Positions 42,757 through 52,023 of a DNA stretch of 64,000 nucleotides are shown here, piece by piece. Position 1 is the stretch's first letter; every line of letters begins with the position of its first letter. This stretch comes from JAGVSR01 sp963742405 (lineage in GTDB: Bacteria > Pseudomonadota > Alphaproteobacteria > Rhizobiales > Hyphomicrobiaceae), in NCBI GenBank assembly GCA_963742405.1, contig CAVUMB010000007.1, positions 558,001 to 622,000 on the forward strand, written 5' to 3'. The position numbers were made by a program, and so were the translations under genes. The notes beneath the pieces were generated by a model. The model was not told where the DNA came from. It was given only the letters and a program-made list of their open reading frames with translations, and made no database searches.

Positions 42757-44811
42757 ATGGACTATCGCGAGATGTGGGAGCGCTTCCAATCGGCGTCGGA
42801 AGCCGAGATCCCATCTGATGACCGTGAATTGCTGGACATCCTGACCGCGGGACTGACGCTCGCCAAGGACGAATGGGCCGGCGACGTCGTGCTTGCCACC
42901 AACCGCCTTGATCTGGCCGACGATCTGCCCGCGTTCGATCTCGTCATCCGGCACAAGAAGACGGGACACGCCGCTGAGGCCAGAGTGTTTCTGTGCAATC
43001 GCAAGACCCAAGGCGGCGGCCTGAAGCGCCAGCTGGACAAGGTGCTGTCGGCGATGGCCGGCAAAGCCTGCTTCATGCTGCGTGCATCCGATTTCCCGCC
43101 CAACGGCAAGAATCAAACGGCGCAGGCCATGCGCAAATTTCGCGAGAGCGGCGGCCGTCAGATCATCGTGCCAATTCCCGAGTGGGAGCGCATCATGACG
43201 GTGCGCGAATTCCACGCCCATTACCGCCAGGACCCGGGCTTCACCGCTTGGTTCGAAGATGCGCGTCTTCTGTCGAACATCATGGTCGTCATCCAGTTGC
43301 TTCGTCTCGACCTCCTCGGTCGCGGCTTACCGCGCACGGCCAAGCCCGATGACACGAAAGCCGTTGCTGCACCCGCACCGGCCGCTGAAACCTCAGGTGA
43401 GGCCGCCGCGCCGGCATCTGGCGGCTGGACGACGTCGTGGACGGACAGTGAAAGCGAACAGCTGCCCGCCAACGACGACGAACTTCCGCTCTCTGTCATC
43501 CTCGATGAAAACGGGAGCACCGGCTCGATCCTCGCGGGCCGGGAAAGCGGCGCGCGTTCAAAGCCGATAACCCTCAACAAGGATGTGCTGAAGCGCCATG
43601 CGGCGGTTCTTGGTGGTTCCGGTTCCGGCAAAACGACGCTCGCGCTCTGCCTCATCGAGCAATTACTTTTGCAAGGCATTCCGGCCGTGCTGCTCGATCG
43701 TAAGGGTGACTTGTGCTCCTACGCCAATCCGGATGTCTGGCGCGCTAACGATCATGAATTCACCGAACGTCGTGGCGACCGCGAAAAGCTTGCTGATGCC
43801 ATCGACGTTGCGGTCTATACGCCCGGACGCGCATCCGGCCGCCCGATCTCGATTACGCTGCTGCCCAACGGCATCAATGAACTGCCCGAACACGAACAGC
43901 AATTGCTGGCCAATCTTTCGTCGGCCGCGCTGGGCGAAATGTTGCATTTGAAAAACTCTGCGACGCATCAAAAGCAGTCGGGCACACTGTCGGTCGCCCT
44001 GCGTATTCTCGGATCGCGCTACAGCCGTGAAGTGACGCTGGCCGATCTCATCGCGCTGCTCGAAGACGAAGACCCCGAACTGACCGATCTGACGCAGCGC
44101 ATGGACCCGTCGGGCAAGATTCGCCGCGATCTCGTGGCCCAGCTCGACAGCTTGCGCCACCGCAACTCCGCCCTTTTCGAAGGCGGCGGCGAGAGCCTGC
44201 GCATGGAAAGCCTGCTCGGTATCGGCCCGTTCGCGCGCGAAGGCCGCACGCGGTTGTCGATCATTTACACGGGCTTTCTCGGCGACAATGAGAACATTCT
44301 GTTCTGGGTCGCGCAGTTCTTGTCGGAGGCCCTTCGCTTCTGCCAGCGCAACCCGAACGATGAATTGCAAGCCGTCGTCATGTTCGACGAGGCGGATCTC
44401 TACATTCCAGCCAACGCCAAGCCCGCGACCGCCGAACCGTTGCAAAGCCTTTTGAAACGCGCCCGCTCCGCCGGTCTCGGCCTGATGCTCGCCACGCAAT
44501 CGCCGGGCGATCTCGATTACAAGAGCCGCGACCAGATCACGAGTTGGTTCATCGGTCGTGTGCGCGAGGATACCGCGCTGCGCAAGCTGAAGGCCGCCTT
44601 CCAAAGCGAAAGCGGTCTCGACCCTGCAGCCGTTCTGCCGCATCAGACCGTCGGTGAATTCCACCTCGTGCAGGAAGGCCACGTGCGGTCGATGAAAGCA
44701 CAGCGGTCACTGATCGAAGCCGAGCAGGTGCCCTTCGATCGTATCGAGCAACTGGCCCACGAGACCAAAGGTCAGGACGAAAAACAGCTCAAGCTATTTG
44801 ATGTGCGGTGA
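42757..44811 (+). CDS. HerA/FtsK-like ATPase with an N-terminal accessory domain, third gene of the module
   Basis: A 684-residue protein. The ATPase core (residues about 265-660) has Walker A GGSGSGKT at 286-293 and Walker B VVMFDEADLYIP with Asp544 and Glu545. It also shows LLLQGIPAVLLDRKGDLCS and LMLATQSPGDLDYKSRDQIT, typical of HerA/DUF87 translocases. The first about 190 residues are not ATPase and contain FDLVIRHKKTGHAAEARVFL. A Pro/Ala linker (about 200-235) separates the parts. HerA-like pumps move DNA and often pair with a nuclease; none is obvious next door, so the N-terminal domain is the place to look for one. Confidence 0.78.
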   Translation: MDYREMWERFQSASEAEIPSDDRELLDILTAGLTLAKDEWAGDVVLATNRLDLADDLPAFDLVIRHKKTGHAAEARVFLCNRKTQGGGLKRQLDKVLSAMAGKACFMLRASDFPPNGKNQTAQAMRKFRESGGRQIIVPIPEWERIMTVREFHAHYRQDPGFTAWFEDARLLSNIMVVIQLLRLDLLGRGLPRTAKPDDTKAVAAPAPAAETSGEAAAPASGGWTTSWTDSESEQLPANDDELPLSVILDENGSTGSILAGRESGARSKPITLNKDVLKRHAAVLGGSGSGKTTLALCLIEQLLLQGIPAVLLDRKGDLCSYANPDVWRANDHEFTERRGDREKLADAIDVAVYTPGRASGRPISITLLPNGINELPEHEQQLLANLSSAALGEMLHLKNSATHQKQSGTLSVALRILGSRYSREVTLADLIALLEDEDPELTDLTQRMDPSGKIRRDLVAQLDSLRHRNSALFEGGGESLRMESLLGIGPFAREGRTRLSIIYTGFLGDNENILFWVAQFLSEALRFCQRNPNDELQAVVMFDEADLYIPANAKPATAEPLQSLLKRARSAGLGLMLATQSPGDLDYKSRDQITSWFIGRVREDTALRKLKAAFQSESGLDPAAVLPHQTVGEFHLVQEGHVRSMKAQRSLIEAEQVPFDRIEQLAHETKGQDEKQLKLFDVR

Positions 44812-45593
44812 TTTCAGTCGCTTTGACACCTAATTGAGCGTTGTTTTTTGTAGGGATATCAGAACGTTTGAGCCTGAATCGCTACATTTTGTGCAATGCG
44901 GCATCACGTTCGCCCTTGCGAGATCACATTGTGACAGAAATCCAATAGCCCCATGCGCGGAACTTTTTCCCGTGTAAAGAATTCGTGATCTGCAATGTGA
45001 CAGGGCGTGGGCACAACGCAGATAAATGTCCCGAGGCGCCGAGGGGAAAAGCGTCGAAGGACACGTATCCGGCCGAGGACCGGAATTAGTGTGCGGGGTT
45101 GTGTGTGATGGCAGGTAAATCGTTTTTGATGCTGGTGCTGGCGTCGATGCTCGGGCCGGCTGTGGGCATTGGTCTCTTCGTTCTTTTGAACGCTTTTTAA
45201 GAGCGCTGATCGTCTTGCGAAGGCGCGCGCCTTCAAGGCACTGCGCAAAACACTTCGCGTAAAATCATGTCTTTCGGCAATCATTGCCGCGCGCGCAAAA
45301 CGAATTGAGGCCCGTCCGCAATCCGGCCGGCAGCGGGGGCTTCCGGTTCAGCGCAGGCGGGCCTCGCATCGGGGAGCGGCCAGGAGGGCGGTTAGGCCAA
45401 CCCCCATCCAGGTGTCACCCCAGCCAGAGCCCGTGCGGGAAAGCCCTGGCTGGAATGAGCACCAAGTCTCCTGTTCAACAGTCCGACGGTATTGATCCTT
45501 CGGGGCGGTCCGGATGTTTCACCGGCGGTCTGTCTCAGGGAGCAGTGAACTGAATAAGAACGGTGTCATGCGCCGGATATTCCAGCGCGTTCA
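44812..45593. other. Long intergenic region after the ATPase module
   Basis: About 780 bases. The left half is AT-richer and holds two similar blocks, GATCACATTGTGACAG near 44925 and GATCTGCAATGTGACAG near 44988, which resemble CRP/FNR-type half sites. A 30-codon hydrophobic reading frame lies at 45108-45200. The right half, 45284-45593, is GC-rich with a perfect 8-bp inverted repeat (45420-45427 with 45446-45453, CCAGCCAG / CTGGCTGG). An apparent 89-codon frame at 45284-45553 lacks protein-like composition. A structured RNA is possible but no family was recognised. Confidence 0.4.
45108..45200 (+). CDS. Possible 30-residue single-helix membrane peptide
   Basis: ATG to TAA gives MAGKSFLMLVLASMLGPAVG followed by IGLFVLLNAF. 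The whole peptide is a membrane-helix-like segment with one positive residue near the start. No strong ribosome site precedes it (GGGGTTGTGTG). It is free-standing in the gap after the ATPase module. The composition is unlike random GC-rich DNA, but expression is unproven. Confidence 0.4.
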   Translation: MAGKSFLMLVLASMLGPAVGIGLFVLLNAF

Positions 45594-46395
45594 TCAATTT
45601 CCTGCGCCGCCTTCAACTGCGGGCGCAGCAGCCCAACCCTTCTGGATCAGGAACTCTTCTTCCACAGGCGTTAGTTCACTCCGGCCGGGAAGCGTTTTCA
45701 CCACGCTCCCGACAACGCCCTCGAGCGCGTCGCTTTCGCCTTGGCTCGCATTGCGCGTCGTGGCGCTCTGGTCGGCTCCCCCCGTCAATACGCGGATCCG
45801 CCAATCGCCGTCGTTCTCGCGGCACGCGAAGTCCCTGCGGACCCTTGGTTCGGCCGACGATCTCATACTGCCGGCAAATGCGGCCATCGCGATCACGCAC
45901 GGACAGGAGCGGACGGATATCGCCCTCCTTGTCGAGCTTCCTGGAGTTTGAGGGGATAGTGTCGAGCGCTACCTGCAGCCGGCCCGCGGCGACAAACCCG
46001 TCGCGATCGGCGCGCACAAGCGTGTCATCCGCAGGAGCTGTTGCCAGCAGCAATGATCCAACACCCACGCCGATGAGCAACGTGGCCGCATATCCTGCGG
46101 CTGGCAGGAAACTCAAACCACCCGGAAAAAGCCGGTCCATCAGTCCCTGCCGCGCGATCGGTTTTTTGGCTGTCGAAGTCGTAGCGCGAATGGTTTCGAG
46201 CAGGCGGTCGGGAATGGGTGCCGCAAGCACCGCATCGAACGCGGTCAGCTGGCCCGGCGCGGTCGCAAGAAAGGGCTGCAGCCGATTCCGCAACGCCGGA
46301 TCGACGGCGAGCAGGCCTTCCAGCCAAGCCTTTTCCTCGGCCGAAACCCGGCCATCGGCGTAGCCCATGATGATTTCGTCAGGAACGTGTACCAA
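45594..46395 (-). pseudogene. Anti-sigma factor (membrane-bound) interrupted by a +1 frameshift
   Basis: The first part carries a zinc-less anti-sigma-like N-terminus (IIMGYADGRVSAEEKAWLEG) and a membrane helix (GYAATLLIGVGVGSLLLA). Around 45835 the frame turns into Arg-rich nonsense. A second frame completes the protein (DFACRENDGDWRIRVL to the stop at 45594). Removing one G from the GGG (CCC on the plus strand, 45833-45835) gives a 266-residue protein. The start is taken as TTG 46395 with AGGAG seven bases upstream, overlapping the end of the sigma gene, so the two are coupled. It should hold the sigma factor inactive at the membrane. Confidence 0.75.
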
Positions 46396-46921
46396 GGAGG
46401 CGCTCCTGTTGCTGAGGATTTGCGATGCCGGCATCGGCAGCGATATGCTGGAAAAGGGCCTGGCGGGCCCGTGAAAGGCGGCTCATGACGGTCCCGATCG
46501 GCACGTTCAGGATTGATGCGGCGTCTTTGTAGGAAAGCCCGTCGACGCAGACCATCGTGACCAGAACCTGTTGCTCCGGCGGCAGTTTATCCATGCCTTC
46601 GCTGACGGCGGCCAGCGTGAGCCTGGTCTCGGTCACGGTTCGACCGTCTTCGCCGGCAAGACCGACCGCCTCGTCGATATCGAGCACGGGACCGCGAACC
46701 TTTTCGGAGCGCTTGCGGTCAAGCCAGAGATTTTGCGCGATCCGGTACATCCAACTCTCGAGCTTCGTTCCAGGCTCCCACTGATCCAGACGCGAGAGCG
46801 CACGCTCGCACGTGTCCTGGACGAGATCGTCGGCCTGATCCATGTTTCTCGTGAGCGCGAATGCGAACCTGCGTAAACGCGGCAGGAACTCGATCATTCG
46901 GGCCCTTACATCTTCCGTCAC
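46379..46921 (-). CDS. ECF sigma factor
   Basis: A 180-residue sigma-70-family regulator with regions 2 and 4. Region 2 shows LRRFAFALTRNMDQADDLVQ and GTKLESWMYRIAQNLWLD; region 4 is PPEQQVLVTMVCVDGLSYKD followed by IGTVMSRLSRARQ. GTG 46921 is chosen because GAGAGG precedes it and because upstream residues look non-coding. Its stop lies inside the start of the anti-sigma gene. The target regulon is unknown; the class A PBP gene diverges from it. Confidence 0.9.
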   Translation of the reverse strand: MTEDVRARMIEFLPRLRRFAFALTRNMDQADDLVQDTCERALSRLDQWEPGTKLESWMYRIAQNLWLDRKRSEKVRGPVLDIDEAVGLAGEDGRTVTETRLTLAAVSEGMDKLPPEQQVLVTMVCVDGLSYKDAASILNVPIGTVMSRLSRARQALFQHIAADAGIANPQQQERLLGTRS

Positions 46922-47131
46922 GGACTGCCCTCTCCGCGGCGCTTCGCCATAAGAACGAGGTGGTTGCCCGGATATTCCATGCCTTTCCCATTGGTGGGAA
47001 GGCGCCATTCGGGCGCGATGCCGACACGGCCGAGCCGCAAACGGGCCGAGGCGGTGCCACAAACCAAGTCTACGTTCCGCTCAGGCCAAGCCCCGGGCCG
47101 CGGGCAGTGCGGGCCGCATTCGGCTAGGTGT

Positions 47132-49609
47132 ATGGGAAGTATCATTAAATTCCTTACGGCCCTTGTCGAGACGGTGTCTCGCGTGCCGGTTCTGGTGTTG
47201 CGATTTTTGACCGAGTGGGTGGTCTTCAACCCGCGACTCGGTCCCTTGCGGCACGTTTTCACCGCCGCCATAGCCTATGTCGTCTTCGCATTGTGTCTCG
47301 TGTATGTCGTAGCGCCCATTCGTGCGGTCACCGGCGCCTACACGACCACCGACAAGCTGAAGTACGACGCTGAGCGCTGGATCGCGACCGCCATCTACGA
47401 CCGTCGCGGCAGCTTTGTTGGCACATTCGATCCCCGCCTGGACAGCGTCCGGGACGTGAACTACACGGACCGATCCATTGAGATGGGCGATTACACCGCA
47501 AACCCGGATCATAAGTCGATCCCCGTGCGCGAGGTGCCGGAATTTTATTGGAAGTGTCTCGTCTACCACGAGGACCGCTACCTTGGCACGTGGCTCAATC
47601 CGTTTGGCATCGATCTCCTGGGCGTTCTGAAAATCCCACTTTCTTCCGTCCAGCGCACCATCGCCGCCCGCCGCCCGTCGATCGGGGTCGGCGGCTCGAC
47701 ACTGCCGATGCAGTTCGTCCGTGTCATCTACAAGACGCCGCCCGATGTCAGCGAAGGCGGCCTGACAAAGTTGAAGCGCAAGTTCGGTGAGTGGTGGCTG
47801 GCTCCGGTCGTCTACCGTGTCCTGACCCGGGACGGCGATACCGCACTCAGACAGTGGGCGGCCAACCACATCTGGCTGGCACAGCGCACCGGCGGTGCCC
47901 CGTTGCACGGTGTCGAGGTTACAAGCCGCATCGTATTCGGCAAGGAGGCGAGCCAGCTCAGCATTGCAGAGCAGATGGTGCTGGCCTCCGCCGTCAATAA
48001 GCCGATCATCCTGATGACTGGCAGCGACAAGCTCAATGAGGTGCGCCTCGACCGCTGGCGCTACATCACCGAGGTTCGCGCCCGCACCTGCGCCGAAAAG
48101 CTGCTGACAGATGAAAAAGAAAAGGCCGAGGTGGTCTTCGAATTGATCGGCCTTGCCGGCGGTCCGCCCGATCCCAAGGTCCGGCCGCGTCTGCAGGAAG
48201 CGCTGGACAAATTCGCCCCCACGCTTGCCGCGCGTGCCCAGGCCAATCCCGTCATTCGCGCCAACGCATTGCTGCCCTCGGCTCGCTTCGGTGTCCGAGA
48301 GGAAATGAAACAAACCTATGGCTTTTCCTGGCGCACCTACGTCCGCGGCGTGACCACCACACTCGATACGGTCGAGAACTTGGAATACGGCGCCAAAATC
48401 ACGGCCGCGCTGGCACGCATTGACCAGAACGAGCGTGCCCGGATCTCATCCGGCTACACCCTCGATCCCGCTCGCGCCGATGCAGAAACCAAGGTGCCCA
48501 ACGTTGTCGTCGTCGCCGCCGACCACAAAGGCGAGATCGTTCGCTATTACGAGACCGGCGAAACGGCCGCCTATTTCGGCGCGTCTGTCGCCCGCAGTCC
48601 GCGCACCGGTCGCTACGAGGCCGAACATGACCCGCGCATGATCGCGTCGACCGGCAAGATTATTGCGGCGATCGCCATTGCCAATACCATGCGCGATACC
48701 GTCGAAAGTCCCTATCTCGACACGCAAGCCCCGGAAGCTGGACTGGATACGTGCGCCCGAGGCGGCAGCGCACACCGTGCCCGCCGTGCCATCGTCGCCT
48801 TTGCCTGCTCACTCAACAATCCGCTCATGAACCGAACGGCGCTCGTTGGCCAGCCGCGCGTGCAAAAACTTATCGACCGGCTGGGCTTTACGATGCCGCC
48901 CGCCGACGCTTTTGGATCGGGCGTTCCGCCATCGACCGCAGTTGTCCTGGGGCAGATCTCCGGCAGTCCGCGCCGTGTGCACATGATGTCGTCAGTGGTG
49001 TTGTCGTCGCTTCTGCGGCGCGGCTCCGTGCCGGTCAAGTTGCCGACACTGGTGAAAGCCTACGACTACACAAGCACAGCTGCCGCCTCGGCCGCTGCCG
49101 GTCCCGTCGCCAACGGTGTCATCCCCTCCGACGTCATCAAGCCAGAAGCCGTGCCGCTCGTCCGAGCTTTGCTTCAAGCACCCCTTTGCTATGCCACCGG
49201 CAAAAAACCGGCTGGCACACTGCGCTCGCTGTCGCACTGGTGCGCCGCGCGCCGCAACGATCTGCGCTTTCACTTTGCCAAGACCGGCACCCAGGTGACC
49301 GAGGACCCTAACGCAACCGTCGATGTCTGGACGACCGGCGGCCTGCAATTCACCAATGGCGCGGCCTACAGCTACGTCGTTCTCGTCGGCACGGGGTCGG
49401 TCCGCGAACCCTGGGCGACGGCACTGCACGCTTCGCAGATCGCCGCACCGTTGCTTGAGGTGCTCCTCGAAGACTTGAAATCGTTGAGCCGCAACAACCC
49501 TCAACCCGGGCTGTTGCCGGCGCCTCCCGCCGCTGTGCCCGTCGCAGCCTTGCCCGCGCCCCGGCGCAGCACCGCCGACGAAATCTTGCGCAATCTCGTC
49601 CGGCCCTGA
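47132..49609 (+). CDS. Class A penicillin-binding protein (GT51 transglycosylase/transpeptidase)
   Basis: An 825-residue bitopic enzyme of peptidoglycan synthesis. One N-terminal membrane helix (HVFTAAIAYVVFALCLVYVV) precedes the GT51 domain, where YHEDRYLG holds the catalytic Glu147 and GGSTLPMQFVR follows. The transpeptidase domain has STGK at 506-509, an SLN triad (ACSLNN) and KTGT at 717-720. A Pro-rich tail follows. The order is normal but the sequence is divergent from PBP1a, and the spacing between domains is long. It diverges from the ECF sigma gene and could be under its control. Confidence 0.88.
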   Translation: MGSIIKFLTALVETVSRVPVLVLRFLTEWVVFNPRLGPLRHVFTAAIAYVVFALCLVYVVAPIRAVTGAYTTTDKLKYDAERWIATAIYDRRGSFVGTFDPRLDSVRDVNYTDRSIEMGDYTANPDHKSIPVREVPEFYWKCLVYHEDRYLGTWLNPFGIDLLGVLKIPLSSVQRTIAARRPSIGVGGSTLPMQFVRVIYKTPPDVSEGGLTKLKRKFGEWWLAPVVYRVLTRDGDTALRQWAANHIWLAQRTGGAPLHGVEVTSRIVFGKEASQLSIAEQMVLASAVNKPIILMTGSDKLNEVRLDRWRYITEVRARTCAEKLLTDEKEKAEVVFELIGLAGGPPDPKVRPRLQEALDKFAPTLAARAQANPVIRANALLPSARFGVREEMKQTYGFSWRTYVRGVTTTLDTVENLEYGAKITAALARIDQNERARISSGYTLDPARADAETKVPNVVVVAADHKGEIVRYYETGETAAYFGASVARSPRTGRYEAEHDPRMIASTGKIIAAIAIANTMRDTVESPYLDTQAPEAGLDTCARGGSAHRARRAIVAFACSLNNPLMNRTALVGQPRVQKLIDRLGFTMPPADAFGSGVPPSTAVVLGQISGSPRRVHMMSSVVLSSLLRRGSVPVKLPTLVKAYDYTSTAAASAAAGPVANGVIPSDVIKPEAVPLVRALLQAPLCYATGKKPAGTLRSLSHWCAARRNDLRFHFAKTGTQVTEDPNATVDVWTTGGLQFTNGAAYSYVVLVGTGSVREPWATALHASQIAAPLLEVLLEDLKSLSRNNPQPGLLPAPPAAVPVAALPAPRRSTADEILRNLVRP

Positions 49610-49723
49610 TCGCGAGTGGCGGCTGGCCTGCGGCCAACATGCATCCCTCCACGCGCTTGCGCCGAACCAGCTTTTCGCGCATGCAAAGCGCGATTTGAGC
49701 AACGCGGGAGGCGACGGAGAGCC

Positions 49724-50569
49724 ATGAAGCTGGTGCGGTTCGGGAACAGCGGCGCAGAAAAGCCAGGGCTCGTCGATGGCAGCGGGCAGATCCGCGATTT
49801 AACGGGCCATGTTGCCGACATTGGCGGCGCCACACTTGGCAAAGACACGCTGGACCGTCTCCGCGCCCTTGATCCGTCAAGCCTGCCGCTGGCACCCGCC
49901 GGCGTCCGCCTCGGCGCCCCCGTCGCCCGCCCGTGGAGCTTCATCGCTGTCGGCCTCAACTATGCCGACCATGCCCGCGAGACCGGTCAGGAAATTCCGT
50001 CCGAACCCATACTCTTCAACAAACTCGGCAACTCCATCTGCGGCCCCAACGACGACGTGATCTATCCCAAGAACGCCGATCGCATGGACTGGGAACTCGA
50101 ATTCGCTTTCGTCATCGGCAAGCGCGCCCGCTACGTTGAAGAAAAAGATGCGATGGATTTCGTCGCTGGCTACGCCATCTGCAACGACGTTTCCGAACGC
50201 CGCTTTCAGATGAAGCGCAATGGCCAGTGGATGAAGGGCAAGTGCGCCGAGACGTTCGGTCCGCTCGGTCCGTGGTTGGTAACGACGGACGAGATCGATC
50301 CGTCCAATCTCGCCATGGAATTGAAGATCAACGGCGAGACGCGCCAGAAAGGCTCGACTTCGACCATGATCTTCTCCGTGCCCTATCTCGTCGCCTACAT
50401 TACGCAGTTCTGCGTCCTCGAGCCCGGCGACGTCGTCACGACAGGGACTCCGCCGGGTGTAGGATCAGGCATGAAGCCGCCGCAATACTTGAAGGCCGGC
50501 GACGTGATGGAGTTGACGATCGAAGGCCTCGGCACGCAGCGTCAGACGGTCATTCCGTTTCCCGGCTGA
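49724..50569 (+). CDS. Fumarylacetoacetate hydrolase-family protein
   Basis: A 281-residue enzyme. The FAH fold is seen in FIAVGLNYADHARETGQEIP, EPILFNKLGNSICGPNDDVI and a metal-site DWELEFAFVIGK, ending GDVVTTGTPPGVGSGMKPPQ. Such proteins hydrolyse or decarboxylate 2-oxo-4-ene acids in aromatic and amino-acid breakdown. The start is ATG 49724, with GGAGAG directly before it. No catabolic cluster surrounds it, so the substrate is unknown. Confidence 0.88.
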   Translation: MKLVRFGNSGAEKPGLVDGSGQIRDLTGHVADIGGATLGKDTLDRLRALDPSSLPLAPAGVRLGAPVARPWSFIAVGLNYADHARETGQEIPSEPILFNKLGNSICGPNDDVIYPKNADRMDWELEFAFVIGKRARYVEEKDAMDFVAGYAICNDVSERRFQMKRNGQWMKGKCAETFGPLGPWLVTTDEIDPSNLAMELKINGETRQKGSTSTMIFSVPYLVAYITQFCVLEPGDVVTTGTPPGVGSGMKPPQYLKAGDVMELTIEGLGTQRQTVIPFPG

Positions 50570-50585
50570 CGCCGCAGCGCGTTCA

Positions 50586-51848
50586 TCAGGATGCAATGCG
50601 AAGGCCGCTGAGCCGCTGCGCGATGGTCCGGAAGGTCGCCGAAAGTTCGGCCCCGTTCGACGCGTCGAAGAAGTGCTTGGATGACGTGGCGCAGTGCTGA
50701 AGGATCGGCAGGACTTCCGGGGGAACCTGAAAGCCAACGGTGTAGACCGTCACGCCGGCCGCCTTCATGTTCGTACACACCAAGCGCGCTTGGGCCTCGG
50801 AGTTCCCGTTGCCGCTCTCGTAGAAGGTGTTGAACATGCCGTCGGTCATCAGGATGGCGACCTTCTGATACTCGTCGTCGTCATAGGCTACAGGTGCGCT
50901 TTCTGCCGGCCAAAGCGTGGACCAATTGGGCGACAACAAATACCACGCCCAGGCAGCACCGAGATGACCGGCCGTGTTGCCGCTCGCTATCAGTCCGTCG
51001 ATGTGCGTCAGAATATCATCGCGAACATTCGTCAGCGGCAGAACCGAACTTGCCGGGCAGCTCGCCGACCGCATGATGAACGTACCGGTGGTGGGATCGG
51101 CATCGGTGAAGGCCGCCGTCCCAGAACGGTCCGTGAGGCACGTCGAATTAGCGCCCGCATAGGCCCGGCCACGACGGTCGAAGCGAGTGCCGATGCGCGT
51201 CGCAAAGCTTCCAGCATTCACGGACGTCGAAAAGGGCGCGATGGCGATCTTGTGATCGCTTCCATTTTCGTTCGCGTCCATGAGGATATCGACAAGATCA
51301 CTCGCCGCTGACTTGAGATCGGCGATTTTGCTGCCCTGCATCGACCCGCTGACGTCCAGCATCATCGAAAGTTCGACATTGCGTACGTCGTAAATGGCCT
51401 GCGACTGCGTCCGGATCTGGATCGTATCCTGGCCGATGATTCCTGCCAGCGTTGAAGCAATGCTGAGATCGGCCGTCAGCGTCACGCCGTGATTAATGCG
51501 ATCGATGGTTGCTGAGATGTTTCGTTCGCGCAACGGAAGGCCGTCGAAATTGGCGTCGAAGTATTGGTTGGCGAGCGTCACGAGGTCCGCATCGCCGGTG
51601 TTCTCCAGGCGCAGGCTCTTGGCAGCGGCGAGAGCGGCTGCATCGAGGGCCCCACCCGCGTCGATGGAAACGCGCGTTCCCCGCGCCATGTCCACCGACA
51701 CGCCAACGGTGATGACGATGAAAAGAAGCATCATGCCGAAGAGCGGCGCAATCGACCCGCGGTCGGCAGTGACGAACTTGCGCAGGAAACGCGAACGGGG
51801 GATCACAGCTTTTCTCCCTGAAACTGGATAAGCGGTCGTGATGCTCAC
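50586..51848 (-). CDS. TadG-like pilus-associated protein with VWA domain (copy A)
   Basis: A 420-residue protein. The N-terminus is a class of prepilin-like/Tad helix (GSIAPLFGMMLLFIVITVGV) with a conserved SVDMARGTR turn. A von Willebrand A domain follows with the MIDAS-type DVSGSMQGSK and MTDGMFN. A disulfide-like pair lies in the middle (STCLTDRSG, ASCPASS). It is probably exported by the Tad machinery or anchored in the membrane. It is 50-60% similar by eye to copy B at 52024-53271 and in the same direction. Confidence 0.83.
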   Translation of the reverse strand: MSITTAYPVSGRKAVIPRSRFLRKFVTADRGSIAPLFGMMLLFIVITVGVSVDMARGTRVSIDAGGALDAAALAAAKSLRLENTGDADLVTLANQYFDANFDGLPLRERNISATIDRINHGVTLTADLSIASTLAGIIGQDTIQIRTQSQAIYDVRNVELSMMLDVSGSMQGSKIADLKSAASDLVDILMDANENGSDHKIAIAPFSTSVNAGSFATRIGTRFDRRGRAYAGANSTCLTDRSGTAAFTDADPTTGTFIMRSASCPASSVLPLTNVRDDILTHIDGLIASGNTAGHLGAAWAWYLLSPNWSTLWPAESAPVAYDDDEYQKVAILMTDGMFNTFYESGNGNSEAQARLVCTNMKAAGVTVYTVGFQVPPEVLPILQHCATSSKHFFDASNGAELSATFRTIAQRLSGLRIAS

Positions 51849-52023
51849 TAAGCAATTGCATCGAAAATTTTTAAAGGAGTTTAAGCAGCAAGACGTACAC
51901 TGATAGTAAACTGCTGTGAATTACGAGTTAATGAGCGTCCGATAATTCAACGAAATATCGAATTGCAGCGCGGCCGTCCCGTATTGCTACGCGAGACTGA
52001 GCGTTAAATTGGCCGCCTTAACC

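Noticed and set aside
45284..45553. An 89-codon plus-strand open frame
   Set aside because: Composition is Gly/Pro/Ser/Arg-rich as expected from GC-rich non-coding DNA, there is no ribosome site, and no fold-like pattern is seen.
45505..45560. CTTCGGGGC and ACCGGCGGT in the same order as in the start of FMN riboswitches
   Set aside because: The rest of the RFN element (the conserved later stems and a closing helix) is absent, and no riboflavin gene follows on the plus strand. Treated as chance similarity.
39839..45593. A mobile island carrying the ATPase module
   Set aside because: No integrase, transposase, tRNA or flanking direct repeat was found at the edges, and base composition looks like that of the neighbours.
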